This document shows positions 44,450 through 54,094 of a stretch of 64,000 nt of DNA, piece by piece. The stretch is taken from positions 179,584 through 243,583 of the forward strand of contig JAIOPC010000009.1 of assembly GCA_021414085.1 (NCBI GenBank). The letters run 5' to 3'. This stretch comes from Actinomycetes bacterium (GTDB lineage Bacteria; Actinomycetota; Acidimicrobiia; Acidimicrobiales; Ilumatobacteraceae). How positions within the stretch are numbered: the first letter of the stretch is position 1; the number at the start of each line of letters is the position of its first letter. The notes beneath the pieces are model-generated. The model did no database searches. It saw only the letters and a program-made list of their open reading frames with translations, and had not been told where the DNA came from. A program made the position numbers and the translations under genes.

Positions 44450-44496
44450 CGAGGGCGACGCTAGCCACCTCGCCGCCGGCCACCGTCGACTAGAAA

Positions 44497-45798
44497 ATGG
44501 CGATGGCCAAGTTCCTCTTTATGCCCGAAAGCGCGTACGGGCCAACCAACAACTGCATCGGTATCGGCAACATCTTGCGCGAGCGCGGACATACCGTGGT
44601 TTTCGCGGCCGAGGCGAGTTGGCAGGGCAGGTTGCAGCCGCTGGGCTTCGTCGAGGATCTCGTTGAACTGGCGCCGCCACCGCCACCAACTGACGGCCCA
44701 GAACCCGCAGCCGGGCAATTCTGGATCGACTTCATCCGCGACACCGCTCCGGTGTTTCGCCTACCGACCATCGAGCAGCTGACGCAGTTCATCCAACCGA
44801 CGTGGCAGGCGTTGATCGACGGCGCGATGTATTGCCAACCGCAACTGCAAGAAATCATTCAGCGCCAACGACCTGACGTCGTCATCGAAGACAACGTCAA
44901 CTGTTTCCCCGCGCTCGTGACCGCGGGTGTTCCATTCGTTCGTTCCGTGAGCTGTCAGCCGTTGGAGATGAAGGGACCGGACATTCCTCCGCTGTTCAGC
45001 GGCTATCCAAGCGACGATCGCAGCCAGTGGGCCGACTTTCGTGCCGAGTACGAGCGGACACATCGCGCGATGTGGGGCACCTACAACGAATGGGTGCAAT
45101 CGTGCGGTGCACCGCCACTCGCTGACCTCGAGTTCATTCATGAGGGCGCGTTGAACTTGTACCTCTATCCAGAGATCGCCGACTACACCGCGCAACGCCC
45201 GCTGGGCAGCAACTGGCATCGCCTCGATTCGTCAGTTCGCGCAACCGACGAACCGTGGACGGTGCCCGAACAGCTGAACACCAATGATCCGACGAGCAAG
45301 CTCGTCTACCTCTCACTCGGTTCATTGGGCTCGGCCGACGTCGATCTGATGCGTCGCTTGGTCGCCGTGCTTGGCCGCACGCGTCATCGCTTCATCGTCT
45401 CCAAGGGCCCACTCGCCGACGAGTACGACCTTCCCTCCAACATGTGGGGCGCGGCGCAAGTCCCGCAGACCAACGTGTTACCGCATGTTGATCTCGTCAT
45501 CACGCACGGCGGCAACAACACGACGACCGAAGCGTTCCACTTTGGTAAGCCGATGATCCTGCTGCCGTTGTTCTGGGATCAATACGACAACGCGCAGCGT
45601 GTGCACGAGTTGGGATTCGGCGTGCGCCTTGGCACCTACTCGTTCGAAGACGATCAACTCGCCGACGCGGTCGACCGGCTGCTGAACGACACGAACCTGC
45701 GCGACCGTATGGCCGCCAACGCCGCGACGATTCGCAGCCGCAACGGAACGGTGAAGGCTGCCACTCTGATCGAGGGCCTTGTCAGCAGTAGCTCGTAA
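44497..45798 (+). CDS. UDP-glycosyltransferase-like protein (GT1/MGT type)
   Basis: A 433-residue GT-B enzyme. The N-terminal lobe starts [15 protein letters not shown] and [10 protein letters not shown]; the donor-binding signature is [21 protein letters not shown] followed by [19 protein letters not shown], with the usual His, Glu and Asp-Gln positions. Family members glycosylate sterols, macrolides or lipids. There is no clear Shine-Dalgarno; a second ATG at 44503 is possible. It is divergent from the sugar-kinase operon. Confidence 0.87.
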   Translation: MAMAKFLFMPESAYGPTNNCIGIGNILRERGHTVVFAAEASWQGRLQPLGFVEDLVELAPPPPPTDGPEPAAGQFWIDFIRDTAPVFRLPTIEQLTQFIQPTWQALIDGAMYCQPQLQEIIQRQRPDVVIEDNVNCFPALVTAGVPFVRSVSCQPLEMKGPDIPPLFSGYPSDDRSQWADFRAEYERTHRAMWGTYNEWVQSCGAPPLADLEFIHEGALNLYLYPEIADYTAQRPLGSNWHRLDSSVRATDEPWTVPEQLNTNDPTSKLVYLSLGSLGSADVDLMRRLVAVLGRTRHRFIVSKGPLADEYDLPSNMWGAAQVPQTNVLPHVDLVITHGGNNTTTEAFHFGKPMILLPLFWDQYDNAQRVHELGFGVRLGTYSFEDDQLADAVDRLLNDTNLRDRMAANAATIRSRNGTVKAATLIEGLVSSSS

Positions 45799-45799
45799 C

Positions 45800-46555
45800 A
45801 TGAGTGTTGTGACCGGCACCCTCGTCATCTTGCGCCACGGCGAGAGCACGTGGAACCAGCTCAACCTCTTCACGGGCTGGCACGACGTTGGGCTGACCGA
45901 CAAGGGCGTGGCCGAGGCGACGGCTGCTGGCCACACGCTCGCTGCCGACGGCCTGTGCTTCGACGTGGCACATACATCGCTGCTGATGCGCGCTGTCGTG
46001 ACATGCCAGCTGGCGCTGGCGGCGATGAATCAAGTGGCGTTACCGGTGCAACGGCACTGGCGACTCAACGAACGCCACTACGGCGCTCTACAGGGGCTCG
46101 ACAAGAAGGCCACCGCCGCGCTTCACGGCGAGGAACAAACTCATCTGTGGCGACGCAGCTACGACGTTCCGCCGCCGCCGGTCGGTACCGAGAGTCCCGA
46201 GCACCCGATCAACGATCCGCGCTATCGCTTGCTGCCGCCCGACGTGTTGCCCGCAACGGAGTGCCTGGCCGACGTCGTTGCGCGCGTGCTGCCGTACTGG
46301 CACGACGTCGTCGCCCCACAGTTGTTGGGCGGTCAGAACGTCTTGATCGTGGCGCACGGAAACTCGTTGCGCGCTTTGTTGATGCACCTAGAAGGCGTGT
46401 CCCGCGACGCAATTGCGGAACTGAATATCCCAACCGGGGTCCCGCGTCGCTATCGCTTCGACACCGCCCTCCGCGTGACTGATGTGCAGTACCTGGGCGA
46501 TCAGCAAGCGATTGCCGCCGCCGCCGCCCAGGTTGCCGCGCAGTCGAAGGCCTAG
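45800..46555 (+). CDS. gpmA: 2,3-bisphosphoglycerate-dependent phosphoglycerate mutase
   Basis: A 251-residue d[23 protein letters not shown] includes the phosphohistidine, [12 protein letters not shown] and [16 protein letters not shown] complete the catalytic centre (Arg, Glu, second His). It interconverts 3- and 2-phosphoglycerate in glycolysis. It begins one base after the glycosyltransferase stop, so it may be transcribed with it, though no functional link is apparent. It converges with a small membrane-protein gene, overlapping by four bases. Confidence 0.95.
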   Translation: MSVVTGTLVILRHGESTWNQLNLFTGWHDVGLTDKGVAEATAAGHTLAADGLCFDVAHTSLLMRAVVTCQLALAAMNQVALPVQRHWRLNERHYGALQGLDKKATAALHGEEQTHLWRRSYDVPPPPVGTESPEHPINDPRYRLLPPDVLPATECLADVVARVLPYWHDVVAPQLLGGQNVLIVAHGNSLRALLMHLEGVSRDAIAELNIPTGVPRRYRFDTALRVTDVQYLGDQQAIAAAAAQVAAQSKA

Positions 46556-46722
46556 AAGGCGGCTTCGCCAACGTTCCACAGCGTGGGGAACAGCCAGAGG
46601 GCCAAGCCGAGCGGCACCAGCACCATGCCGCGCTTGCCCACCGAGAACCCGTTGCCCATCGCCGCGAGAACAAAGACGATGACGGCGGCGAGGTAGAAGA
46701 AGAATTCGACTTTCGTATCCAC
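46552..46722 (-). CDS. Small two-helix membrane protein (56 residues)
   Basis: A 56-residue reading frame starting at GTG 46722, with AAGGGAG at 6-7 bases before it. The product begins [20 protein letters not shown], has a loop [10 protein letters not shown] and a second hydrophobic segment [17 protein letters not shown], ending NVGEAAF: a plausible two-helix membrane protein. It overlaps the gpmA stop tail to tail. A strong ribosome binding site and a clean amphipathic topology support it; no name is assigned. Confidence 0.7.
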   Translation of the reverse strand: MDTKVEFFFYLAAVIVFVLAAMGNGFSVGKRGMVLVPLGLALWLFPTLWNVGEAAF

Positions 46723-46860
46723 TGATTACTCCCTTGGGTAGGTGACCTTTTCGCGACTTGATTACCCCGGGCTGTGATCCGTCAAACGTGAGGTTTAGGA
46801 CGTGTGGAGTTGGGTACTCGATGTTCAGAACCGCTTGTGCGGATCAAAAAGGAGAATCCC

Positions 46861-47400
46861 ATGAATTCCACCATCTTGATGATCCTCGCAGTCATCTTGG
46901 CTGTCGTAGGCGTCGTCCAACTCATTCAGGGTCAGATCATTTTCGGCATCGTGTTGTTGATCGCTGCAGCCCTTGTCGGCCCCGGCGTCTGCGGCATCGC
47001 CGGCGCCGCCGTACTGATCTTCGGCCTGGTGGCGCTTGCACGAGCCGACGTAGACGGCACTTTTAACGAACCCATCTTCCAGGTGGCTGGCTTCGACCAC
47101 ACACAACTGTTGGCCTTCGTTGAGATCGTCCTCGGCGGATTGCTGCTCGCAGCCGCAGGGACTAGTTCGCTCTCCGGAATGCGGGTACTGGGCTCGGCCA
47201 CTGTGATCGCTGCCTTCGTTGCGCTCATCGAACCCAACGTTCTCGGTGGGAATCTGGAGATCGAAGGTGGCTATGCCACTCTCATCTTGGTGCTTGGCGC
47301 CGCAACACTGATCGCCGCAGCAGTGCTGCCGACGATCGAACGCCAAACCAGTCGAGTCTCAACGCACCACGAGGCCGACCGCAGCAACAGCGCCGTGTAA
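46861..47400 (+). CDS. Multi-pass membrane protein of unknown function
   Basis: A 179-residue protein with about four to five hydrophobic segments, e.g. ILMILAVILAVVGVVQLI, IIFGIVLLIAAALVGPG and a C-terminal LILVLGAATLIAAAVLPT. AAAAGGAG lies 6 bases before the ATG at 46861, which is why I prefer it to the upstream in-frame start at 46804. No charged or catalytic motif inside the membrane is seen. Not recognised. Confidence 0.68.
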   Translation: MNSTILMILAVILAVVGVVQLIQGQIIFGIVLLIAAALVGPGVCGIAGAAVLIFGLVALARADVDGTFNEPIFQVAGFDHTQLLAFVEIVLGGLLLAAAGTSSLSGMRVLGSATVIAAFVALIEPNVLGGNLEIEGGYATLILVLGAATLIAAAVLPTIERQTSRVSTHHEADRSNSAV

Positions 47401-47470
47401 AGAACCAGCGGTCTGACCGTCGGGCCTATCTTCGTCGCCTGGCCTCCAGCAAGGGGTCTATAGTGCGGCC

Positions 47471-47896
47471 ATGGCGACGAAGAAGGCACAACTCCAGCAC
47501 CTGAGCAACGTGAGCCTGTTTCAGGGTTGCTCCACCAAAGACCTCGAGAAGATCGCAAAGGCGAGCGACGAGATCAGCATGCCGGCGGGCTCGCTGATCG
47601 TCGATCAGGGACAGACCGGTCGGGAAGCGTTCGTTGTGCTGTCGGGCACGGTGCTCGTGAAGCGCAACGGCAAGAAGGTCGGCTCCTTCGGCGCCGGCAC
47701 CGTCGTTGGCGAGTTGTCGCTGCTGGATCACGGCCCGCGCACAGCCACAGTCAGCTGCGAGACGGACTGCACGTTGTTGCTGCTCGATCAGCGCCACTTT
47801 GTCGGCGTACTCGACGAGGTCCCGGCGCTAGCCCATAAGGTTCTGGCAACGCTTGCCGGTCGCATCCGCGACCTCGATCGCCAGTACTTCGGTTGA
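47471..47896 (+). CDS. Cyclic-nucleotide-binding domain protein
   Basis: A 141-residue protein made of a single cNMP-binding domain. MPAGSLIVDQGQTGREAFVV and GELSLLDHGPRTATV form the beta roll and phosphate-binding cassette, where Glu and the Arg-Thr contact cAMP. No DNA-binding helix-turn-helix follows, so it is not a CRP-type factor but a stand-alone sensor. A cyclase-domain protein and a CpdA-like phosphoesterase lie 5-8 kb downstream. Confidence 0.88.
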   Translation: MATKKAQLQHLSNVSLFQGCSTKDLEKIAKASDEISMPAGSLIVDQGQTGREAFVVLSGTVLVKRNGKKVGSFGAGTVVGELSLLDHGPRTATVSCETDCTLLLLDQRHFVGVLDEVPALAHKVLATLAGRIRDLDRQYFG

Positions 47897-47928
47897 TCTG
47901 ACCCCAAGTAAGTAGGGTCAAGCGCAAT

Positions 47929-50136
47929 ATGTTCAAGCGCTTCAAGCCACACCAGCTAGCCATCGCCATCGGCATCGGCATGGCCGTCTTCACGCTCGCC
48001 TCGGGAATCATCCCGCAATTCACCGACTGGCACACAACGAAGTCGCCGTCGCGCGAAGTGTTCGAGGGCATCCCCGGGCCATTGCAGGTCGCCTTCTACA
48101 CGTTGATCCCAATGCTGATCGTGTGGGGAGCATTCAAGTTCGCTGATCGCGTTCGCAACTGGGAACGCGGGGCACCCGACCGGCGGCGCACCACACCGAA
48201 GAACGTCACGCGTCGCCTGCGCGACTTCCGCGCTGGCGTGTACATGCGTACTCTGCTGCGCGACTTCGGCGCTGGGCTGATGCACTCGATGATCTACTTC
48301 GGCTTCATGGCGCTGCTCGGCGTCACCACCGTGCTCGAAGTCGATCATCAACTGCCCGAGGATCTGAAGTTCCTGCACGGCCGTACCTACTTGGCGTACA
48401 GCTTCTTCGGTGATCTCGCGGGTGTCGTCTTCATGGTCGGAATCATCTGGGCGCTCGTTCGTCGTTACGTACAGCGTCCATGGCGAATCCGTATCAAGAC
48501 CCGGCCCGAGCACGCGTTGATCCTGGGCACGTTCGCGCTGATCGGCATCAGTGGCTTCTTCGCCGAAGCACTACGAATTGCCGAGATCGAGTCGCCGGGT
48601 TACGAGAAGTGGAGCTTCATCGGTTATCCGCTCAGCCAAATGTTCGATGGCCTCGGCGCACACACCCTCACGCAGTGGCACCAATGGATATGGGTACTGC
48701 ACGTCGCCGCATTCGCCGCGTTCTTGGTGATGTTGCCGATCACGATGCTGCGGCACATGTTCACCAGCCCACTCAACATGTACCTGAAGGATCGCGAGCG
48801 CCCGAAGGGTGCGATGCGTGCCATGCCGAACTTGGCCGAGACTTCGCTCGAGAGCTTCGGCGCGAGCGTTGTCGAGGACTTCACATGGAAGCAACTGCTC
48901 GACACCGATTCATGCACGATGTGTGGTCGCTGCACCAGCGTGTGCCCGGCCAAGGCAACTGGTAAGCCGCTCGACCCGCGCGAGATCGTGCTGAAGGTTG
49001 GCGAGGTGATGGCTGCAAGCGCGCCGCACGGGTACGTGCGCCCGCCGCTGGGCACTGCGAAAGACATCACCATCAGTTCCAACTCGGTGTTCGAGCGCAT
49101 CACGGCCGAGGAAGTGTGGTCGTGCACGAGTTGCCGCGCTTGCGACGAGATCTGCCCGGTCAACATCGAGATTCTCGACAAGATCCTCGACATGCGCCGC
49201 TACCTGTCGCTGATGGAGAGCAACTTCCCGACCGAGCTGGGCAACGCCTATCGCGCGATGGAGAACCAGGGCAACCCGTGGGGCATCAATCAGGGCGAAC
49301 GCGCCGATTGGGCCAAGGGCCTCGACGTCGAAGTGCTCGATCCGGGTCAGCCGCTGGAAGCCGAATACCTCTACTGGGTCGGTTGTGCCGGCAGCTTCGA
49401 CGACAAGAACAAGAAGGTCACGCAGGCAATGGCGAACCTGCTGCGCCGGGCTGGCATTACCGTCGCCATCCTTGGCCCCAGCGAGATGTGCACTGGCGAC
49501 TCGGCACGACGCAGCGGCAACGAGTACCTGTTCCAGATGCTCGCCACGCCCAACATCGAGATGCTGAACGGCATGGGTGTGAAGAAGATCATCACGCAAT
49601 GCCCGCACTGCTTCAACACGTTGAAGAACGAGTACCCGCAACTCGGTGGCAACTACGAGCTCGTGCATCACACGCAACTGCTCGAAAGCTTGATCGCGAG
49701 CGGCAAGCTCGACGTCAGCCAGGCAACACTCGAAGAGCGGCTCACGTATCACGACAGCTGCTACCTGGGTCGCCACAACGATGTGTATCTCGCGCCGCGC
49801 AAGGTCGTCGGCAGCATCAAGGGCATCGAGGTCATCGAAATGCCGCGCAACGGAACCAAGGGCATGTGCTGTGGTGCTGGCGGCGCGCGTATGTGGATGG
49901 AAGAGAACATCGGCACGAAGGTGAACGACGAGCGAGCACGCGAGGCAATCGCCACTGGCGCCAGCCGCGTCGCCACCGCGTGCCCCTTCTGTTACATCAT
50001 GCTCGATGATGGCGTGAAGGCCAATGGTGTCGAGGAGAGCGAAGTGAAGGTGGCCGACATTGCCATCCACCTGCTCGACGCGATCGAGGCCGGCGAGCGC
50101 AAGCTGGCCAACCCGATCGCACCCATCGCGAGATGA
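47929..50136 (+). CDS. Membrane Fe-S oxidoreductase, heterodisulfide-reductase-related
   Basis: A 735-residue protein. Residues about 8-285 hold a membrane domain of several helices. Then come two 4Fe-4S motifs, CTMCGRCTSVCP and CTSCRACDEICP, and two CCG domains: YWVGCAGSFD, ITQCPHCFNTLK, and YHDSCYLGRHND, GMCCGAGGARMW. This combination matches the actinobacterial membrane oxidoreductases related to HdrDE and GlpC that pass electrons between the quinone pool and a redox partner. It follows the cAMP-binding gene by 32 bases. Confidence 0.88.
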   Translation: MFKRFKPHQLAIAIGIGMAVFTLASGIIPQFTDWHTTKSPSREVFEGIPGPLQVAFYTLIPMLIVWGAFKFADRVRNWERGAPDRRRTTPKNVTRRLRDFRAGVYMRTLLRDFGAGLMHSMIYFGFMALLGVTTVLEVDHQLPEDLKFLHGRTYLAYSFFGDLAGVVFMVGIIWALVRRYVQRPWRIRIKTRPEHALILGTFALIGISGFFAEALRIAEIESPGYEKWSFIGYPLSQMFDGLGAHTLTQWHQWIWVLHVAAFAAFLVMLPITMLRHMFTSPLNMYLKDRERPKGAMRAMPNLAETSLESFGASVVEDFTWKQLLDTDSCTMCGRCTSVCPAKATGKPLDPREIVLKVGEVMAASAPHGYVRPPLGTAKDITISSNSVFERITAEEVWSCTSCRACDEICPVNIEILDKILDMRRYLSLMESNFPTELGNAYRAMENQGNPWGINQGERADWAKGLDVEVLDPGQPLEAEYLYWVGCAGSFDDKNKKVTQAMANLLRRAGITVAILGPSEMCTGDSARRSGNEYLFQMLATPNIEMLNGMGVKKIITQCPHCFNTLKNEYPQLGGNYELVHHTQLLESLIASGKLDVSQATLEERLTYHDSCYLGRHNDVYLAPRKVVGSIKGIEVIEMPRNGTKGMCCGAGGARMWMEENIGTKVNDERAREAIATGASRVATACPFCYIMLDDGVKANGVEESEVKVADIAIHLLDAIEAGERKLANPIAPIAR

Positions 50137-50152
50137 TGCGCCCGCGAATCAG

Positions 50153-50716
50153 CTAGAGCGCGTTGAGGTTGTACTTCGACGCGACCGCGCCCTGCTGGTT
50201 CTGGTACTTGCTCTTTAGGTCGGGATGGCCGTAAGGGCGTTCGGCCGGGCGATCGAGGCTCTGAAACACAAGCTGGGCGATCTTCATGCCGGGCCGCAAC
50301 AGGATCGGCAGGTTGGAGACGTTCGACAGCTCCAGCACGACCGTGCCCTTGAAGCCGGGGTCGATGAAACCGGCGGTGGCATGCACCTGCAGGCCGAGCC
50401 GGCCGAGCGATGACTTGCCGTTGACCACGCCGACGATGTCGTCGGGGCAGCCGACGGTTTCGGCGGTGTGGCCGAGCGCGAATTCGCCGGGATGCAGCAC
50501 GAAGATCTCGCCCTCAGGGATCACCACCGTGTCCATCAGCTTGTTCTGCGGCTCGAACGGGTCGATGTGCGTCAGCCGACTGTTGCGCATCACGCGGAAC
50601 TCCGTGCCGAGCCGCACATCGACCGACGCTGGTTGCACCAGCTCGGGATCGTAAGGGTCGAGCACGATGTAGCCCGACGTGAAGTGCTTGCGCAGCGTGC
50701 CGTCGGAGAGGATCAC
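50153..50716 (-). CDS. dcd: dCTP deaminase (probably dUMP-forming)
   Basis: A 187-residue Dcd. LLRPGMKIAQLVF and GKSSLGRLGLQVHATAGFID, DPGFKGTVVLELSN contain the active-site Ser-Arg and Glu. Dcd deaminates dCTP to dUTP; many actinobacterial and archaeal forms also hydrolyse it to dUMP. It is the only pyrimidine gene in the neighbourhood. It runs towards the Fe-S oxidoreductase with a short gap and is divergent from the tRNA gene. Confidence 0.93.
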   Translation of the reverse strand: MILSDGTLRKHFTSGYIVLDPYDPELVQPASVDVRLGTEFRVMRNSRLTHIDPFEPQNKLMDTVVIPEGEIFVLHPGEFALGHTAETVGCPDDIVGVVNGKSSLGRLGLQVHATAGFIDPGFKGTVVLELSNVSNLPILLRPGMKIAQLVFQSLDRPAERPYGHPDLKSKYQNQQGAVASKYNLNAL

Positions 50717-50757
50717 AGCGGCGACAGTAGCGCCGCAGGAGTATCCTGCTCCCGTTC

Positions 50758-50831
50758 GCGGGTGTAGTTCAGAGGCAGAACATCAGCTTCCCAAGCTGAG
50801 AACGCGGGTTCGATTCCCGTCACCCGCTCCA
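50758..50831 (+). tRNA. tRNA-Gly (anticodon CCC)
   Basis: A 71-base cloverleaf plus encoded CCA. Acceptor GCGGGTG pairs perfectly with CACCCGC, the anticodon stem TCAGC/GCTGA encloses the loop TTCCCAA (anticodon CCC, glycine GGG codon), and the T-arm has GGGTTCGATTCCC. The discriminator base is T, followed by CCA at 50829-50831. Confidence 0.96.
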
Positions 50832-50889
50832 CGACGTGAGTTCAGGCGCTGTACAGCCGTTGTTCACACAAAGTCCGTACCGTGACCGT

Positions 50890-52731
50890 GTGAAGGTGCA
50901 GGGCGAGGCCCGAACGCTCGAACGGCTTGAGGCGGAAGTCCGTCAATTGCGCGACGCCATGCTTGCTGCCGAGACGGCGCGTGCTGCCGACATCGCAGCG
51001 ACGCGACCCCGGCATCGTCAATCTGCCGCGAACCTCATCCACTACGTCGAGCTTCGCCGTCACGACGTTCGTAGTCTGCAAGCGGACCTGGCCGCCATCG
51101 GGTTGTCGTCGCTGGGTCGGTCGGAAGCAAACATCCTGGCCACGATCGAGGAAGTGCTTTCGGTACTCGCGCGGCTGAACGGGCACGAGTCGCCAACGCG
51201 CTCGGCAGGAGTTGCCATGGCCGAGGGCTACAAGTTTCTCGCCGAGAACGACGAACGCCTGCTCGGCGAACTAGCGACCACGCGCGGTACGCGGATCATG
51301 GTCACGCTTCCCACCGAAGCGGCCTACGAACCAGAGTTGGTGTCTCGCATTGCGAAGAGCGGAATGGATATCGCACGCGTCAACTGCGCCCACGACGGGC
51401 CAGATGAGTGGGCGCGCATGATCGACCACGTGCGCGCCACGAAACGCGCGAATGGTCACCGACCGCTCATCGCAATGGACCTCGCCGGTCCGAAACTGCG
51501 CACCGGCCCTCTCGAGCCCGGCCCGCGCGTAGTGCGCATCTCGCCGGCACGTGACCTTCTCGGTGTCGTCACCGCACCGGCACTCGTGTGGCTCACTGCC
51601 GACATTGCGAGCACCGATTGTCCGCTAGGAGCGACCGCTGTCTCTGTGGAGGACGCAAGCTGGCTTTCACGCCGGCAGCCAGGCGACCGACTCGAATTCA
51701 CCGACAGCCGTGACTCCACCCGACGGTGGGAAGTCGTTGCGGTCACCGACGCTGGCTGCACGGCGACTGCGAAGAAGACCGCGTACCTATGTCCCGGACT
51801 GGAGCTTGTGTGTCGCTCAACCGACGGCGAGGAGGACGATGTTGTAAGGATCGGCGAGCTACCCGCAGTCGAGCAATCGCACCGCATCGACCTCAGCGAC
51901 ATCGTGATCCTCACCCGTTCGCTGGAGCCTGCTGCACCAACCCCGGCAGGTGTCCCTCATCGGATCGGTTGCACTCTGGCCGAGGTGTTCGAACAGGCAA
52001 AACCCGGCGAGCGCGTCTGGCTCGACGATGGCAAGTTCGGTGGAACCATCGAGAAGGTGACGCACGACGAAATCGAGTTGGTCATCACCGACGTGCGCCC
52101 AGGCGGAGCGAACCTCAAGGCGGCCAAGGGGATCAACCTTCCCGACACCGACCTGCGCCTCGACGCGCTCACCAGCAAGGATCTCGAAGACCTCGATTTC
52201 GTTGCCCGTCACGCCGACATCATCAACCTGTCGTTCGTTCGTCACCCCACCGACGTTCGACAGTTGCAATCAGAACTCGAACAACGTGATGCCGAGGATG
52301 TCGGCATCGTGCTGAAGATCGAGAACGTCGCCGCCTTCCACCACCTACCCGACTTGCTGCTCGCCGCAATGCGTAGTCGCACGGTCGGCGTGATGATCGC
52401 ACGCGGCGACCTTGCTGTTGAGGTTGGCTTCGAGCGACTTGCCGAAGTGCAAGAAGAGATCCTCTGGGCGTGCGAAGCTGCTCACGTTCCCGTCATCTGG
52501 GCAACGCAGGTCCTCGACACGCTCGCCCGCACCGGCCAACCGTCGCGCGCCGAGATCACCGACGCGGCAATGTCCGAACGCGCTGAGTGCGTGATGCTCA
52601 ACAAGGGACCGCACATCACCGACGCGATCCACACGCTCGACTCGATCCTGACCCGTATGCAACACCACCAGCACAAGAAGCGCAGCCTGTTACGGCGCTT
52701 GCAAGCCTGGGACCACTCGCCGTCGAGTTAG
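50890..52731 (+). CDS. Pyruvate-kinase-like protein with N-terminal helical extension
   Basis: A 613-residue protein (GTG 50890; alternative GTG at 50836 just after the tRNA). The first 125 residues form a helical, coiled-coil-like segment (TLERLEAEVRQLRDAM). The rest has the pyruvate-kinase barrel: IAMDLAGPKLRTG, INLPDTDLRLDALTSKD, IINLSFVR, IVLKIENVAAF, MIARGDLAVEVG and PVIWATQVLDTL. A B-domain is inserted, but the C-terminal regulatory domain is missing. The catalytic Lys (KIE) and the Glu and Asp for metal are present. Phosphotransfer activity is plausible but the natural substrate may differ. Confidence 0.85.
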   Translation: MKVQGEARTLERLEAEVRQLRDAMLAAETARAADIAATRPRHRQSAANLIHYVELRRHDVRSLQADLAAIGLSSLGRSEANILATIEEVLSVLARLNGHESPTRSAGVAMAEGYKFLAENDERLLGELATTRGTRIMVTLPTEAAYEPELVSRIAKSGMDIARVNCAHDGPDEWARMIDHVRATKRANGHRPLIAMDLAGPKLRTGPLEPGPRVVRISPARDLLGVVTAPALVWLTADIASTDCPLGATAVSVEDASWLSRRQPGDRLEFTDSRDSTRRWEVVAVTDAGCTATAKKTAYLCPGLELVCRSTDGEEDDVVRIGELPAVEQSHRIDLSDIVILTRSLEPAAPTPAGVPHRIGCTLAEVFEQAKPGERVWLDDGKFGGTIEKVTHDEIELVITDVRPGGANLKAAKGINLPDTDLRLDALTSKDLEDLDFVARHADIINLSFVRHPTDVRQLQSELEQRDAEDVGIVLKIENVAAFHHLPDLLLAAMRSRTVGVMIARGDLAVEVGFERLAEVQEEILWACEAAHVPVIWATQVLDTLARTGQPSRAEITDAAMSERAECVMLNKGPHITDAIHTLDSILTRMQHHQHKKRSLLRRLQAWDHSPSS

Positions 52732-52738
52732 AGGTGCG

Positions 52739-54052
52739 CTAGGGCCGTCGACCCCATGCGACGAACATGCAGAAGGCGTACACCCCGTCGCCGCGCTCCA
52801 TCGCCGCCTCTAGGTCGACATTCAGTGTCTCAAGTTCTGCTTGCGATCCGACACCTAAGGAAACCCGCCGAGCGAGAAATGCCTTCATTGAATCCATGAC
52901 GCCCGACCCGGCGCTGACTGGATGGACACGGCTATCGACGTCGACCAGTCCGGCATCAAGCATCGCTCCGTGCAGCGTCCTACCCGCCCACGGATCAGCC
53001 AGGTACCCAGTCTCAAACGCATTCTTGAATCGGTTGATGAGCGTCCGATCACCCGGGTGGATCATCAGCGAACCCCAGTCGCTGTCGGCGAACACGATCC
53101 GCCCGCCGGGTCGCACGACGCGCATCGCCTCCCGAAGAAAGCCCGCGACGTCGCCGACGTGTTGGATGACGCGCTCGATCCGAAGTCCGTCGAAGTGCCC
53201 ATCGGGGAAACCCGTCTGGCGACCGTCGGCTTGGATGACCTCAATCTCCACGCCAGCATCGGCGGCGCGACGCTGTGCTTCATCGCACATCAGTTGGCTC
53301 GCTTCTACACCCACCGCTCGGCCTTGCGGGCCGACAATTCGCGCGAGACGGATGAGTTCGGTCCCCGCCCCAAACCCGATGTCGCACACTCGGTCGCCGG
53401 CAATCGGCGCCAGAGCAGTGAGCATCGTCGAGCGCATTTGCTGCAAAGACGGCAATGACTCCCAGAAATCCAATTGTCCGACGAGTCGATCAGAAACTTC
53501 TTCGTGTTTGTCGACCACGGCGTAATACGACGACTCCGTCGTAGGACCGGGTTGGACGGCAACGATGTCTACCGGGCGATCGAAACCCTTCAGAACCTGC
53601 GCACCAATGTCGTCGAATACGGCCGAACTGGACGAGCCGGCGAGGGCGCGCACAATCGATGTCGCCCACGTCGTTCCAGGCGCAGCGAGCGCGCACAGAC
53701 GTGCGGCCTCGATGACTGGCGAACCGAACCAATCGCCGTGCTCGCTCGTTGCCTCACCGGTAGCGAGCCCGATTCGTATCGCAACGGGTGAGCCCACGGC
53801 GGCATCGCGCTTGACCCGAGAGTGCATCGCGATCGAACAGTTGATGGCGTCCAGGGCGCTCGCGAACGTTGCCATCACGCCGTCGCCAGTGTTCTTCACC
53901 TCTGTGCCGGAGTGCTCGGTCAGCACGTCGCGGATGGCAGTGAAGTGCGCACGCCGCACCTCATCCCACCTGGCATCTCCCAGCCGCGACAGCAGGTCGG
54001 TGGACCCCACGATGTCGGTGAAGAGAACTGAAATGGTGCCGCCCGACCTCAT
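52739..54052 (-). CDS. Class III nucleotidyl cyclase domain fused to a methyltransferase
   Basis: A 437-residue fusion. Residues about 5-175 form a cyclase homology domain: FTDIVGST with metal Asp13, VKNTGDGVMATF with Asp58, and RIGLATGEA and FGSPVIEAARLC, as in adenylate-cyclase-type proteins of actinobacteria, though the transition-state Asn is replaced in VIEAARL. Residues about 200-437 are a class I SAM methyltransferase: VCDIGFGAGTELIRLARIVG (motif I), IQADGRQTGFPDG, FADSDWG. The ATG at 54052 fits the cyclase start. The domain order cyclase-methyltransferase is not one I recognise. Confidence 0.85.
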   Translation of the reverse strand: MRSGGTISVLFTDIVGSTDLLSRLGDARWDEVRRAHFTAIRDVLTEHSGTEVKNTGDGVMATFASALDAINCSIAMHSRVKRDAAVGSPVAIRIGLATGEATSEHGDWFGSPVIEAARLCALAAPGTTWATSIVRALAGSSSSAVFDDIGAQVLKGFDRPVDIVAVQPGPTTESSYYAVVDKHEEVSDRLVGQLDFWESLPSLQQMRSTMLTALAPIAGDRVCDIGFGAGTELIRLARIVGPQGRAVGVEASQLMCDEAQRRAADAGVEIEVIQADGRQTGFPDGHFDGLRIERVIQHVGDVAGFLREAMRVVRPGGRIVFADSDWGSLMIHPGDRTLINRFKNAFETGYLADPWAGRTLHGAMLDAGLVDVDSRVHPVSAGSGVMDSMKAFLARRVSLGVGSQAELETLNVDLEAAMERGDGVYAFCMFVAWGRRP

Positions 54053-54094
54053 TCGCCGATGGTAGCGAAGTACCGAGCCGCTACTTTCGACTTC

